Of a stretch of DNA of 64,000 bases, positions 1 through 11,075 are shown in pieces. Under the pieces are notes generated by a model. It made no database searches. It was not told the DNA's origin and saw nothing but the letters and a program-made list of their open reading frames with translations. The stretch is from Cellvibrio sp. UBA7661 (GTDB lineage Bacteria; Pseudomonadota; Gammaproteobacteria; Pseudomonadales; Cellvibrionaceae). The position numbers and the translations under genes are program-made. Where the stretch lies: NCBI GenBank assembly GCA_002483365.1, contig DLHT01000005.1, positions 322,713 through 386,712 on the forward strand, given 5' to 3'. Positions within the stretch are counted from its first letter, which is position 1. Every line of letters starts with the position of its first letter.

Positions 1-441
1 CACCACAAATTCATCCTCTCGTTTGGCAATGCCCTGAATAAAATCAGCGCGGATATTCGCACCGAATGATGGTGCGTCCTCGATGTTTTCATCATTCATT
101 TCAATCACTTCGCTGACCGAATCTGCCAACAAACCCAGCACATGATTTTGTTCATTGCTTTGCAGCTCTACTACAATGATGCACGTGCGCTTTTGGACTT
201 CGATCGGTTTTCGCCCAAGGCGAACCGCCAGATCAATTACAGGGACCACTTCCCCCCGCAAATTAATCACGCCGCGCAAAAAATTAGGCATTAAAGGCAC
301 TTCAGTGATTCCGCTGTACTCGATAATTTCGCGGGTTTGCGACAATTCCAAACCATAGTTTTCATTGCCTATCCGGAAGGTGAGATATTGCTTGATCACT
401 TCAACAACATGGCTCTTTTTTTGTTTACTTAGCTGATTCAT
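1..441 (-). CDS. cheW: CheW-like coupling protein (partial, runs off window start)
   Basis: The reverse strand encodes 147 codons without a stop, beginning MNQLSKQKKSHVVEVIKQYL and reading through a CheW-type beta-barrel with the typical phrases YGLELSQTREII, LRGVINLRGEVVPVIDL and VLGLLADSVSEV. CheW-like proteins link chemoreceptors to the CheA kinase in the cytoplasm. The ATG overlaps the CheA stop codon (TAATG), so translation is probably coupled to cheA. It is the last visible gene of a minus-strand order MCP, cheY, STAS, cheA, cheW. The C-terminal end lies outside the window, so anything fused to it cannot be seen. Confidence 0.93.
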   Translation of the reverse strand, partial: MNQLSKQKKSHVVEVIKQYLTFRIGNENYGLELSQTREIIEYSGITEVPLMPNFLRGVINLRGEVVPVIDLAVRLGRKPIEVQKRTCIIVVELQSNEQNHVLGLLADSVSEVIEMNDENIEDAPSFGANIRADFIQGIAKREDEFVV

Positions 442-2651
442 TATTCTTGCTCCTGCACATTTACTGCAAAGGCATTATTGCGTAAATGTTCGCGATTAAT
501 CGCAAACCCGATTAACTGTTGGATATCCAAAATCAACGCAACAGCACCTGTACCTAACAGACTTGACCCACCAATTCCTTTGAGCGCCTGAAAAATAGGC
601 CCCATCGGTTTTACTACGGTTTGTATTTCACCGTGCAAATCATCCACCACTATGCCCGCACGCTTTTCACCAAACTGCACCACAACAATTTTTTCACGCG
701 AATGGTCCTTGGATTGCAATGAGAAAATTTCACGCAAGCGGATATAAGGCACCTGTTCACCACGTAAATTTACGCAGTTCTGACCTTTCACATGCATGAG
801 TGAATCCAGATCAACGCATTCAAGAATCGTATTTTGCGGAACAATAAAATCGATGTGCCCTGCGGTTACATGGAAACCGTCAATGATCGCCAGTGTCAGC
901 GGCAAACGGATGCTAAAACTGGTTCCCACTGTCAGTTCACTTTCAATTTCAATGCCGCCCTGCAGCTCTTCAATATTGCGCTTGACGACATCCATACCCA
1001 CACCGCGGCCGGACAAATTTGTCACCTGTTCTGCAGTTGAGAGCCCTGGATGGAAAATTAACTGGAATAATTCCTGACGGGATAAATGAACGCCCTCTTC
1101 CAGGATTCCATTGTTAATGGCTTTTTTGCGAATTTTTTCCACATCAAGGCCGCCACCATCATCATGGATGCCAATTACAATATTGCCTGCATCATGACGT
1201 GCAGTCAGTTTGATGGTGCCCGTACCCGATTTGCCGCGCGATTCACGCACAGCGACAGACTCAATGCCGTGATCCATTGCATTGCGCACAATGTGCATGA
1301 GGGGGTCATTGAGTTTCTCTACCATCGAGCGGTCCAATTCCGTTTCCGCCCCTTCAATTTCCAACTCAATTTCTTTGCCGATGGCTTTAGCGGTATCGCG
1401 CACAACGCGTTTGAATTTTTGGAAAGTATCGCCAATAGGAACCATGCGCAGAGTCAATGCTGCATCGCGGATCGCTTCGGTGAAATTCCCCATCGAGGTC
1501 ACAGCCTCAATCAGCGTGGCATTACCTAATTTTGATGCAAGCAGATCAACGCGTTGACGGTTGATAACCAATTCACCAATAAGATTGATCAAGGTATCAA
1601 GACGCTCTGCATCAACGCGAATAAAACGGTTTTCAGAACTGGTTTTTTTCTCGGCGATTTTCTTTTGCTTATCGAGCGCGGCATGCACAATTTCAGGCGC
1701 GACTGCTTGCTCCTCAATCAGGATGTCGCCCAACATGCCCACCGCACCGGTTGATTTGGCTTGTTGTTTTTGAGTCGCTAACGCAGCTTCCAGCTCTTGA
1801 TAGGTTATCGCATGGCTTTTTACCAAAATCTCACCGAGCCGCTGGGTATTTTCCGGCAGGGATTTGATCAAATTAACGTAGGCTTCGATATTGCTGCGCG
1901 GCGGAATAATTATGATCTGGGACTCTTCGCGCACAAACATGAAGGCATCTTCAATTTGCTGTTGCGTAGCATCGCTGACCAAGGTGATTTCAAAACCCAG
2001 GTACAATTGTTCCGGATCAAACTCATTAAATTCGGGCAAGTGATCAGTCAGTGTGGTGATATGTGTAATCTCACCCAGCGAACCTAAAAAGCGCATGATC
2101 GACAAGGGGTCCATACCATTGCGCAACAAATCCGCACCCAGACGCACAGAAATATGCCATGCCTCACGATTATGGTTTCCACTTTGTAGCGCAGCGTTAT
2201 TGGCTAAGGTAGCCGGTGCTTTTGCAGCGGGCATCGCAACAGGTTCAGTAGTTGCCGGTTTGGATTCCAACCATGGCGTTAATGAATCTAACAGTGCATT
2301 GCCATGCGCCAGACACTCTTCATCGTTTTCACTTCCATGCATTGCATGCTCGACGAGCGTGGCAATGTGATCGCGGCACGGCAGCAAAATACTGAGCAGA
2401 TCACCACTGATGGTAATTTTTTCATCGCGCGCACGATCCAATACGTTTTCCACAATGTGCGTAAAACTCACAATGTCATTCAAGCCGAATAAACCGGCAG
2501 AACCTTTGATCGTGTGCGCCGCGCGGAAAATTTCATTGATGGTTTCCATGTCATGATCGCCATCATCCAGACGCAAAAGTGCCGACTCCATGGAGTTGAG
2601 TAAATCCTCGGCTTCGGCAAAGAAAGTCTGTAATGCACCGTCGAGATTCAT
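441..2651 (-). CDS. cheA: Chemotaxis-type histidine kinase CheA with MshEN-like insert
   Basis: The 736-residue protein has an N-terminal Hpt domain with the phospho-acceptor in AAHTIKGSA (His46). The dimerisation region lies at about 345-410, the HATPase core has the N box HIVRNAMDHG (453-462), DDGGG (497-501) and GRGVGMD (548-554), and a CheW-like regulatory domain follows at about 585-720. It would autophosphorylate and pass phosphate to the adjacent CheY. Between Hpt and dimerisation domains, residues 271-329 hold two copies of an LGE/D-x-L...L...AL..Q pattern. That resembles the MshEN/GSPII_E N-terminal fold, which binds c-di-GMP in some proteins. The gene starts 11 nt after the STAS gene and overlaps cheW. 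No flagellar genes are nearby, so the output need not be swimming. Confidence 0.95.
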   Translation of the reverse strand: MNLDGALQTFFAEAEDLLNSMESALLRLDDGDHDMETINEIFRAAHTIKGSAGLFGLNDIVSFTHIVENVLDRARDEKITISGDLLSILLPCRDHIATLVEHAMHGSENDEECLAHGNALLDSLTPWLESKPATTEPVAMPAAKAPATLANNAALQSGNHNREAWHISVRLGADLLRNGMDPLSIMRFLGSLGEITHITTLTDHLPEFNEFDPEQLYLGFEITLVSDATQQQIEDAFMFVREESQIIIIPPRSNIEAYVNLIKSLPENTQRLGEILVKSHAITYQELEAALATQKQQAKSTGAVGMLGDILIEEQAVAPEIVHAALDKQKKIAEKKTSSENRFIRVDAERLDTLINLIGELVINRQRVDLLASKLGNATLIEAVTSMGNFTEAIRDAALTLRMVPIGDTFQKFKRVVRDTAKAIGKEIELEIEGAETELDRSMVEKLNDPLMHIVRNAMDHGIESVAVRESRGKSGTGTIKLTARHDAGNIVIGIHDDGGGLDVEKIRKKAINNGILEEGVHLSRQELFQLIFHPGLSTAEQVTNLSGRGVGMDVVKRNIEELQGGIEIESELTVGTSFSIRLPLTLAIIDGFHVTAGHIDFIVPQNTILECVDLDSLMHVKGQNCVNLRGEQVPYIRLREIFSLQSKDHSREKIVVVQFGEKRAGIVVDDLHGEIQTVVKPMGPIFQALKGIGGSSLLGTGAVALILDIQQLIGFAINREHLRNNAFAVNVQEQE

Positions 2652-2662
2652 AGTGTGATTCC

Positions 2663-2968
2663 TTATGATTCCATGGCAAATTGGGATTGCACATCAAGCG
2701 CGGTCAGCACTGACTCAACTGACTCGTTGCTTTTGGCAATAAACACTGAGCGATGCACTGAATTGAAAAACTTCTTCATAAACAATAAAAGTTGGACACC
2801 GGCAGTATCCAACTCGGTAACACCTTCCAGATTCAAAGCGATTTTATCGGCCAGTTTTTCGTAATCGGCAAAGATTTCATCCTTCACTTGGGCAACGTAA
2901 TAGATCGTAAAATCCCCTTCAAATACCAGGGTTGATGTGTCCTTGCTTTTTTTGCGCGAAATATTCAT
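2663..2968 (-). CDS. STAS-domain protein in chemosensory operon
   Basis: This 101-residue single-domain protein has the STAS pattern: beta-strand LVFEGDFTIYYVAQVKDEI, then LNLEGVTELDTAGVQLLLFMKKF, the loop-helix that normally carries the phosphorylatable residue. STAS proteins act as anti-sigma-factor antagonists or as scaffolds. Here the usual DS(S/A)G serine is replaced by threonine (DTAG), which could still be phosphorylated. It sits between cheY and cheA with short gaps (28 and 11 nt), so it is probably an accessory part of the same signalling complex rather than a sigma-factor regulator. No partner kinase of the RsbW type is visible. Confidence 0.85.
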   Translation of the reverse strand: MNISRKKSKDTSTLVFEGDFTIYYVAQVKDEIFADYEKLADKIALNLEGVTELDTAGVQLLLFMKKFFNSVHRSVFIAKSNESVESVLTALDVQSQFAMES

Positions 2969-2996
2969 AGCCTTTTCCTGTAAAAAATAATTCCAG

Positions 2997-3359
2997 TTAG
3001 ATCAGCATGGAAACTGCTTGCAGCATTTGCTCAGGACGAAACGGTTTTACAATCCAGGCTTTAGCACCCGCAGCTTGGCCTTCACGTTTTTTCTCATCCG
3101 CACCTTCGGTGGTTAACATAATGACTGGTGTAAATTTGTAATTTGCTTTGGCTTTCATTTCTTTTAAAAAGGTGATCCCATCCATGTTGGGCATGTTCAC
3201 ATCGGAGATCACCAGATTAATTTTTTGGCCATCTAACTTGGTCAATGCATCCTTCCCATCGCAGGCTTCAACAACGGTGTATCCCGCACCGCGCAATGCG
3301 ATACCGACTACTTGCCGAACACTGGCAGAGTCATCAACTACAAGAATTACTTTGGACAT
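2997..3359 (-). CDS. cheY: CheY-like single-domain response regulator
   Basis: The 120-residue receiver domain has the acidic pocket (Asp9, Asp10), phospho-acceptor Asp53 in VISDVNMPNMDG, switch residues Thr83/Thr84 in MLTTEG, and Lys105 in VKPF. There is no output domain, so it works by binding a partner when phosphorylated by CheA. It starts 9 nt after the MCP gene. A CheY of this kind could control a flagellar motor, a type IV pilus motor or another target; the window does not decide which. Confidence 0.94.
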   Translation of the reverse strand: MSKVILVVDDSASVRQVVGIALRGAGYTVVEACDGKDALTKLDGQKINLVISDVNMPNMDGITFLKEMKAKANYKFTPVIMLTTEGADEKKREGQAAGAKAWIVKPFRPEQMLQAVSMLI

Positions 3360-3368
3360 TCATTACTC

Positions 3369-4649
3369 CTAGAAGAACGTGATTTCTGAATTGTTTGAAC
3401 CCTGAACCTGTGTGCTGCTCCCGCGATGCACATCAACTTGTTCCAGAGTGGTGTAGGTTTTTTGCAACGAACGCAACCATTCGTTGATATCAATATTGTT
3501 GACTTGCTCGCCATGACGCAAACGGGTTTCATGGTCGGCAACAGCAGCAACCAGTTTTTCCATATCATCAATGACGTGACCGAGAATTTGGCTAACACGA
3601 TCCTGAAATTGCAAATTCACCAGCACTTCTTCAACGCTGTTCTGCACCGCAGCGCTTTCCTGTTCAAGAATATGAGCTGATTGCAAAATGCTTTCACCGG
3701 AATTTTGGAATTGTTCCAACACTTGCGAGATAGACGTTTCTGATTTGGCAAGGCGGGTATTGTCTTCTGCCGCATATTCAGCCGTTCTGTCCAACGTGGT
3801 TTGCAGCGCAGAATTCACTTGCTCAATACGACGGCCAATGCGCGCACCGGTTTCACCGGAACGGGTTGATAAGGTGCGGACTTCATCTGCTACTACGGCA
3901 AAGCCGCGCCCATACTCGCCCGCACGTGCGGCTTCAATTGCCGCATTCAGCGCAAGCAAATTCGTTTGCGATGCAATCCCCGCAACTTCAGCACTCATAC
4001 CGCTGAGTTCAACCGTAATTTTGGATAAGCCGGAAATTTCGTTTAACAATTCATCGCGTTGATCAATTGCCTGACGCAGGGTATGGGTAATCTGGCTCAG
4101 TTCACTGTTGGCAAAATGAATGACGCCGCCCAGCCCTGTATCGCCCTTCATGCTGCTGGCAGTCGTGGCAGAGCTGGCTACCGCGGCCTGTAAGCGATGA
4201 TGGATTTCAGAGAAGCGTCCAACCAATTCGGTGATGCTGGTTTCCAATTGGTTGCGCGCCAATTCAGTCTGGCGCTGCCACATCGGCAGAATTTCTTTTA
4301 AAAGTTTTTGGTAATTTTCTACGAGTGGACGATACATCTGCACAATCTGCTGATTGACCTCTGCTTGCTGTAACGCGAGCGCGGTATCCTGTGCACGTTT
4401 GGATTCGCGGGAAATTTGCGTAAGCGCAAAACCGGCCGCAGCCAATATTGCCAGCAACAACAATACTTTCCAGATAACACCAAGCTGGGCAAGCGCAAGT
4501 AACAACAATCCAATCAGCCCCAGAAGCGCAACAGCGCCTAGCACTGCGGCCTGTGCGAAACCATTCTGGCGAGAAAGATGTGCGGGCAGGAAATAAGAAG
4601 GGACACGGGGAGCATTCCCGCTCAGGTGCTTGCTATTCATGGGTCTCAT
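3369..4649 (-). CDS. Methyl-accepting chemotaxis protein without periplasmic sensor
   Basis: Residues 31-78 form two transmembrane helices separated by only a few residues, so there is no periplasmic ligand domain. A cytoplasmic coiled coil follows, with the conserved hairpin tip at about 222-262 (EVAGIASQTNLLALNAAIEA, then ARAGEYGRGFAVVADEVR). The C-terminal ~160 residues continue as coiled coil. As the first gene of the operon it is the probable receptor for the adjacent CheA/CheW/CheY. It probably senses a membrane or cytoplasmic cue. A second in-frame ATG lies at 4640 and GGATGAG just before it could be its ribosome site, so the start is 4649 or 4640. Confidence 0.93.
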   Translation of the reverse strand: MRPMNSKHLSGNAPRVPSYFLPAHLSRQNGFAQAAVLGAVALLGLIGLLLLALAQLGVIWKVLLLLAILAAAGFALTQISRESKRAQDTALALQQAEVNQQIVQMYRPLVENYQKLLKEILPMWQRQTELARNQLETSITELVGRFSEIHHRLQAAVASSATTASSMKGDTGLGGVIHFANSELSQITHTLRQAIDQRDELLNEISGLSKITVELSGMSAEVAGIASQTNLLALNAAIEAARAGEYGRGFAVVADEVRTLSTRSGETGARIGRRIEQVNSALQTTLDRTAEYAAEDNTRLAKSETSISQVLEQFQNSGESILQSAHILEQESAAVQNSVEEVLVNLQFQDRVSQILGHVIDDMEKLVAAVADHETRLRHGEQVNNIDINEWLRSLQKTYTTLEQVDVHRGSSTQVQGSNNSEITFF

Positions 4650-4811
4650 CCGTCAAATTCGATAGCAAATCCGCAGGTCGCTTATGATAAAAATCCCTGC
4701 TTACTTTGCTCTTACAATGGGTTAACTAGGTATAGACGGGGTTTATTAGGGTGTCAAAGCACGCTGCCTGAGTGAATTTACTCAGAAGTATCACGCGCAG
4801 AAAAAGAAGCT

Positions 4812-4853
4812 CAAAAAAAACAAAACCCCCGCTGGTATTCACCAGCGGGGGTT
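4812..4853 (-). terminator. Rho-independent terminator of ppc
   Basis: A perfect 12-bp stem (4824-4835 with 4842-4853) with loop TATTCA is followed on the minus strand by TTTTGTTTTTTTT. It lies 28 bp past the ppc stop codon in the ppc direction. It would separate ppc from the chemosensory operon downstream. Confidence 0.93.
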
Positions 4854-4881
4854 GTAGAAAAAAGCAGCAACGAAAATCAAA

Positions 4882-7497
<2,616 letters not shown>

Positions 7498-8380
7498 TGG
7501 GTATCTCCAACAAATCGAGGGATTAAAAAACGCACAAGCGAATCACCAAAAGAGGGCGGCATTCTACGCCAACAACAAGGGCTAGGGTAGAAAGACAGCG
7601 TAAACACCAGACTCTGGCACTTAGCTTTCTCCCCAAACTCCAATAGTTATTCACAGTTTTAGATTATTCAGGCTTTTCGGCGGCCGCGCAGATTACAAAG
7701 GTGCACGCGCCTATGCAAGCGCACCAAGGCAATGCAGCAGCCAAGGGTGGATAAAAAACGTAAATTTAACGTCATTTACCCCGACATTCACTAAAAACCC
7801 ATCCAGAACGGATCGCCAATACGCCTCCTACGCTGGCTATCGATAATCATCGCCTCTGCTTTGGTCAGGGTGTTTTAGCAATTGCAGGTACCCGCTGGAT
7901 GCAGAGCAAATACTGTGCCCGTATCCAGCATCTTGAAAGTATCCACAGAAGCTGTGAATAACTCTGTGGATGCCACCGTAGTAAACCACTCCAACCCAGA
8001 AATGGCCTGCCTTATCCGGCACTGTTCATTTCATGGACGCCGCCACACAACGTCTTTTATCCCTCAACCGCCAGTGCCCACGTCAGAGGGCTCAATGTGA
8101 CCCCAATCACCTTGCGTGTCGCTTAAATTTTCATCCGGACAAATTCACTATGTCCCTACCTAAAGTCGAACGCAAAAACACCGGATTGGCGAAAAGTCAG
8201 ACTAGCGTTTTATGGCGGCCTCCATAGACTCGTCTCTGGATAAAAATTCCACTCACAGAGTGAGCCCTACTTTCATTTGGGGAATTTTTATTCATGTAAT
8301 TACTTTTCATGCGTTTATTAATCAATGCGTTTTTAGTTAACACATCCAATATCAACCCCGATATTTAATGGAGCGAAAAA
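7498..8380. other. Long non-coding interval between ppc and the LPMO gene
   Basis: These 883 bp separate two divergent genes and have no supportable ORF. They should contain both promoters. The notable content is a DnaA-box-like site TTATTCACA (7648-7656) and a three-box cluster at 7940-7972 described separately. The last 100 bp are AT-rich, as expected for a promoter ahead of the LPMO. No convincing -35/-10 pair was assigned. Confidence 0.6.
7940..7972 (+). other. DnaA-box-like triple cluster, copy 1
   Basis: Three boxes are packed in 33 bp: TATCCACAG (7940-7948), CTGTGAATAA (7952-7961, inverted) and TGTGGATG (7965-7972, same direction as the second). Copy 2 at 14000-14032 has the same order and spacing and matches at 29 of 33 positions. 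Weaker similarity (GTAA.CC...AACCC..GAAAT) continues for about 30 bp in both. Two head-to-head boxes plus a third is the layout known for DnaA-reactivating DARS elements; assignment to that class is inference. Confidence 0.45.
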
Positions 8381-9568
8381 GTGAACATGAAAATAATCAA
8401 TAATCGACCCGTGGTATCCCGACTCAAATCACTTAATGCATTGGGTTTTTCTGCACTTGTTGGCGCAGCAACGTTACTGAGCGCAGTTGACGTTAGCGCA
8501 CACGGTTATGTGTCCAGCCCAAAAAGCCGCGCATTTTTGTGTACGTCTGCCCAAGGTGGTGGAAGCTCACCTGCGTGTGTTGCCGCAGCTGCAGCAGGAA
8601 ACTCAAGCCAGTATGAACCGCAATCTATCGGTATTGGCGGAGCCAACGACAACCACCAAAGCCTGATCCCCGATGGCAAATTGTGTAGCGCCAATATTGG
8701 CAGTATGAATGGTTTAAACCTCGCCCGTGGCGATTGGGGCGCAACAACCGTGAGCGCAGGTACTCGTGCCTTCGTGTGGACCAATACCGCACAACACAAG
8801 ACCAAATATTTCCGCTATTACATCACCAAGCAAGGCTTTAACCCGGCGACGACCCCATTAAAATGGTCCGACCTAGAACAAATTTATCAATCAGGCCCTT
8901 CTGATCGCGAAGCGACATCTACCCACATGGTCAATCTGCCAGCACGTACTGGCCGCCATATTGTGTACAGTATTTGGCAGCGCGATCCCGTAGCCGATGC
9001 GCCGGAAGCTTTCTATCAATGTATCGATGTTGTGTACGGAACATCTAACAGTTCTGTTCCTGTCGCGTCATCGTCTGCACCATCTTCTGTTGCGGTAACC
9101 AGCTCGTCGACCGGAACCACCTCCAGTATTTCCAGCAACACCTGCGCAGGCTTGCCAGAGTGGAATGCCACTACCGTGTACAACAAGCCACAGCAAGTAC
9201 AACGTAACAGCAAACGTTACCAAGCTAACTATTGGACACAAGGAAACGACCCGGTTCTAACATCAGGCCAATACAATTACTGGTTGGATCTGGGCGCATG
9301 TAATGAAGGGGCGACTTCTTCTGTTGCATCATCCGTTGTTGTGGCAAGTAGCTCGAGCTCATCCGTGGCCTCATCGGTTTCAACCGGTAGCTGCACATCA
9401 CCTGCTTATGTGAACGGTGCAAGCTACGCAACCGGCGCTAAAGTTGTTAACGGTGGCAGTGAATACCAATGCACCGTTGGTGGCTGGTGCTCACAAGGCG
9501 GCGCATATGCACCGGGAACTGGCTGGGCATGGACTAATGCGTGGTCACTGGTGCGCAGCTGCCAATAA
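8381..9568 (+). CDS. lpmo10A: Secreted AA10 lytic polysaccharide monooxygenase with CBM5/12 and CBM73-like modules
   Basis: A copper enzyme that oxidatively cleaves crystalline chitin outside the cell. Residues 1-40 are a Sec signal peptide ending VSA; the mature protein starts at His41, which with His139 (TAQHK) gives the copper histidine brace. The IWQRDPVADAPEAFYQC segment closes the catalytic domain (to about 220). A Ser-rich linker leads to a CBM5/12 module (about 256-308; LPEWNATTVYNKPQQV, aromatic YW/YWLDL), then a second Ser linker and a Cys-containing CBM73-like module (about 337-395). The order matches Cellvibrio japonicus LPMO10A. The GTG at 8381 is chosen because GGAG lies 7 nt upstream; the ATG at 8387 would be 13 nt away. 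Confidence 0.96.
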   Translation: MNMKIINNRPVVSRLKSLNALGFSALVGAATLLSAVDVSAHGYVSSPKSRAFLCTSAQGGGSSPACVAAAAAGNSSQYEPQSIGIGGANDNHQSLIPDGKLCSANIGSMNGLNLARGDWGATTVSAGTRAFVWTNTAQHKTKYFRYYITKQGFNPATTPLKWSDLEQIYQSGPSDREATSTHMVNLPARTGRHIVYSIWQRDPVADAPEAFYQCIDVVYGTSNSSVPVASSSAPSSVAVTSSSTGTTSSISSNTCAGLPEWNATTVYNKPQQVQRNSKRYQANYWTQGNDPVLTSGQYNYWLDLGACNEGATSSVASSVVVASSSSSSVASSVSTGSCTSPAYVNGASYATGAKVVNGGSEYQCTVGGWCSQGGAYAPGTGWAWTNAWSLVRSCQ

Positions 9569-9596
9569 AACGGTTTAGCAATAACGAGTAAAAAAA

Positions 9597-9623
9597 ACGG
9601 CAACTTCGGTTGCCGTTTTTTTT
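9597..9623. terminator. Bidirectional terminator between LPMO and GNAT genes
   Basis: An 8-bp stem ACGGCAAC/GTTGCCGT with a TTCG tetraloop is flanked by an A7 tract and a T8 tract. It can therefore stop transcription of the LPMO gene (+) and of the convergent acetyltransferase (-). Confidence 0.93.
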
Positions 9624-9631
9624 GAAGCGAT

Positions 9632-10135
9632 TTATTGCACCGCCATCGACATCACTACACTCGGGTAATTAGTAAATGGCCGCCAATCACAGTGACCCAC
9701 CAATTGATATCCCCAGGATTTATACATTTCTATCAGTGGCTTTGCTGGCTCGGCGGTGTCTAATGCAATCGTCGCTACCCCCATTTGTTTCAGCAATGCC
9801 AAACCGCGCGCATGAATCGCCTTGCCAATACCCTTGCCTTTGTGTTCTGGCAATACGCCAAATTGCGCCACTGTCCATACCCTTGGGCTGCGATATAACT
9901 CAACTGGTGACTCTGGTTGGGGGCGACGAAATAAACAGGTTCCGACATATTCATCTTGATGTAATGCAACAAGACAAATGCCCATCGCGATCCGCCTTTT
10001 GGTGTCGTCAACCGTTTGGTGAGTTGCCCAATATTTCAACCCCGATGCCGCATGGGATGAATAAGCAGAACGAATCAACTCTGTTAGTTTTTCTATATCG
10101 TCTGAATCTTGAATTTCGCGAATCATTAATTCCAT
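9632..10135 (-). CDS. GNAT-family N-acetyltransferase
   Basis: The 167-residue protein has the GNAT acetyl-CoA loop in QFGVLPEHKGKGIGKAIHARG (about 98-117) and the usual late strand-helix IALDTAEPAKPLIEMYKSWGYQLVG. The substrate cannot be predicted. The start at 10135 has AGGAG about 7 nt upstream. It is convergent with the LPMO gene and divergent from creB. Confidence 0.88.
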   Translation of the reverse strand: MELMIREIQDSDDIEKLTELIRSAYSSHAASGLKYWATHQTVDDTKRRIAMGICLVALHQDEYVGTCLFRRPQPESPVELYRSPRVWTVAQFGVLPEHKGKGIGKAIHARGLALLKQMGVATIALDTAEPAKPLIEMYKSWGYQLVGHCDWRPFTNYPSVVMSMAVQ

Positions 10136-10271
10136 TTATAACTCCTGCTACCACTTAAGCGATACAACACCTTTAATTCATATTGATGAGCTCTACATTA
10201 CCCGGTGTACAAAAACTTGCCTAGCCTTGGGGCGAAGCCTACCATGCCCCAAAAAGCCGGAAGTTGGGTAT

Positions 10272-11033
10272 ATGCCTCATATTGTAATTTTGGAAGATGA
10301 ACCTTCAATTGCGGAAAGCCTGGTCTTTGTCTTGCAAGCGGAGAGTTTTACGACGCATTGGGAAACGCTGGCCGGTAAGGCAATTGATTATCTAAAAAAT
10401 ACACCTGTCGATTTGGTGATAATGGATGTCGGCCTTCCGGATATGACCGGCTTTGAAGCGTGTAAGCAGTTGCGCAAATTTTCAGAAGTGCCGGTGATTT
10501 TTTTAACCGCGCGCGGCGCGGAACTTGACCGGGTAGTCGGGCTGGAAATTGGCGCAGATGATTATGTGGTTAAACCTTTTAGTCCGCGCGAATTAGCCGC
10601 GCGAGTCAAAGCCATTCTCAAACGCACGCGCACTACCGCAGCACCCGAAACTGCAATTCATACACACGCCCTTCATGCTCTTGACCTTAGTAAAAGGAAA
10701 GACCTCGTTAATACGACGATCACTACATCAACGCAGGCCGATGAATTTTTGATTGATGATGTGCGCAAACAAATTTTTTATCACCAGCAGCCATTAACAC
10801 TGACACGGCTGGAATTTTCGCTATTGCAAACATTGGTCGGCCAACCTGGGCGCGTGTTTAGCCGAGAGCAATTATTGGATGCTGTCGGCGTAAGTGCCGA
10901 TGCCGGTTATGACCGCACCATCGATGGCCATATAAAAACCTTGCGCACCAAATTACGTGCTATTGCACCCGATGCAGAACCGATTAAAACCCAGCGCGGT
11001 TTTGGTTACGCCTACCAACCGCTTTCACGTTAA
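10272..11033 (+). CDS. creB: Response regulator CreB
   Basis: An OmpR/PhoB-type regulator of about 253 residues. The receiver has the acidic cluster at Glu8/Asp9, the phospho-acceptor Asp52 (VIMDVGLPDMTG) and Lys in YVVKPFSPRE; the C-terminal winged helix includes LTRLEFSLLQTLVGQPGRVFSREQLLDAV and RTIDGHIKTLRTKLR. Next come creC and creD, the gene order of the E. coli cre operon, which identifies it. The reading frame is open from 10227, but the ATG at 10272 begins the receiver domain as in the family. An insert-like linker (about residues 120-160) is longer than usual. Confidence 0.92.
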   Translation: MPHIVILEDEPSIAESLVFVLQAESFTTHWETLAGKAIDYLKNTPVDLVIMDVGLPDMTGFEACKQLRKFSEVPVIFLTARGAELDRVVGLEIGADDYVVKPFSPRELAARVKAILKRTRTTAAPETAIHTHALHALDLSKRKDLVNTTITTSTQADEFLIDDVRKQIFYHQQPLTLTRLEFSLLQTLVGQPGRVFSREQLLDAVGVSADAGYDRTIDGHIKTLRTKLRAIAPDAEPIKTQRGFGYAYQPLSR

Positions 11034-11075
11034 CTGGTGTAATAAACTCCGGGGCGATTTTAAAAAGGAAATCCG

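Noticed and set aside
7940..7972. Reading the DnaA-box cluster as oriC
   Set aside because: No dnaA, dnaN, gidA/mnmG or parAB nearby, no AT-rich 13-mers, and two copies in 6 kb.
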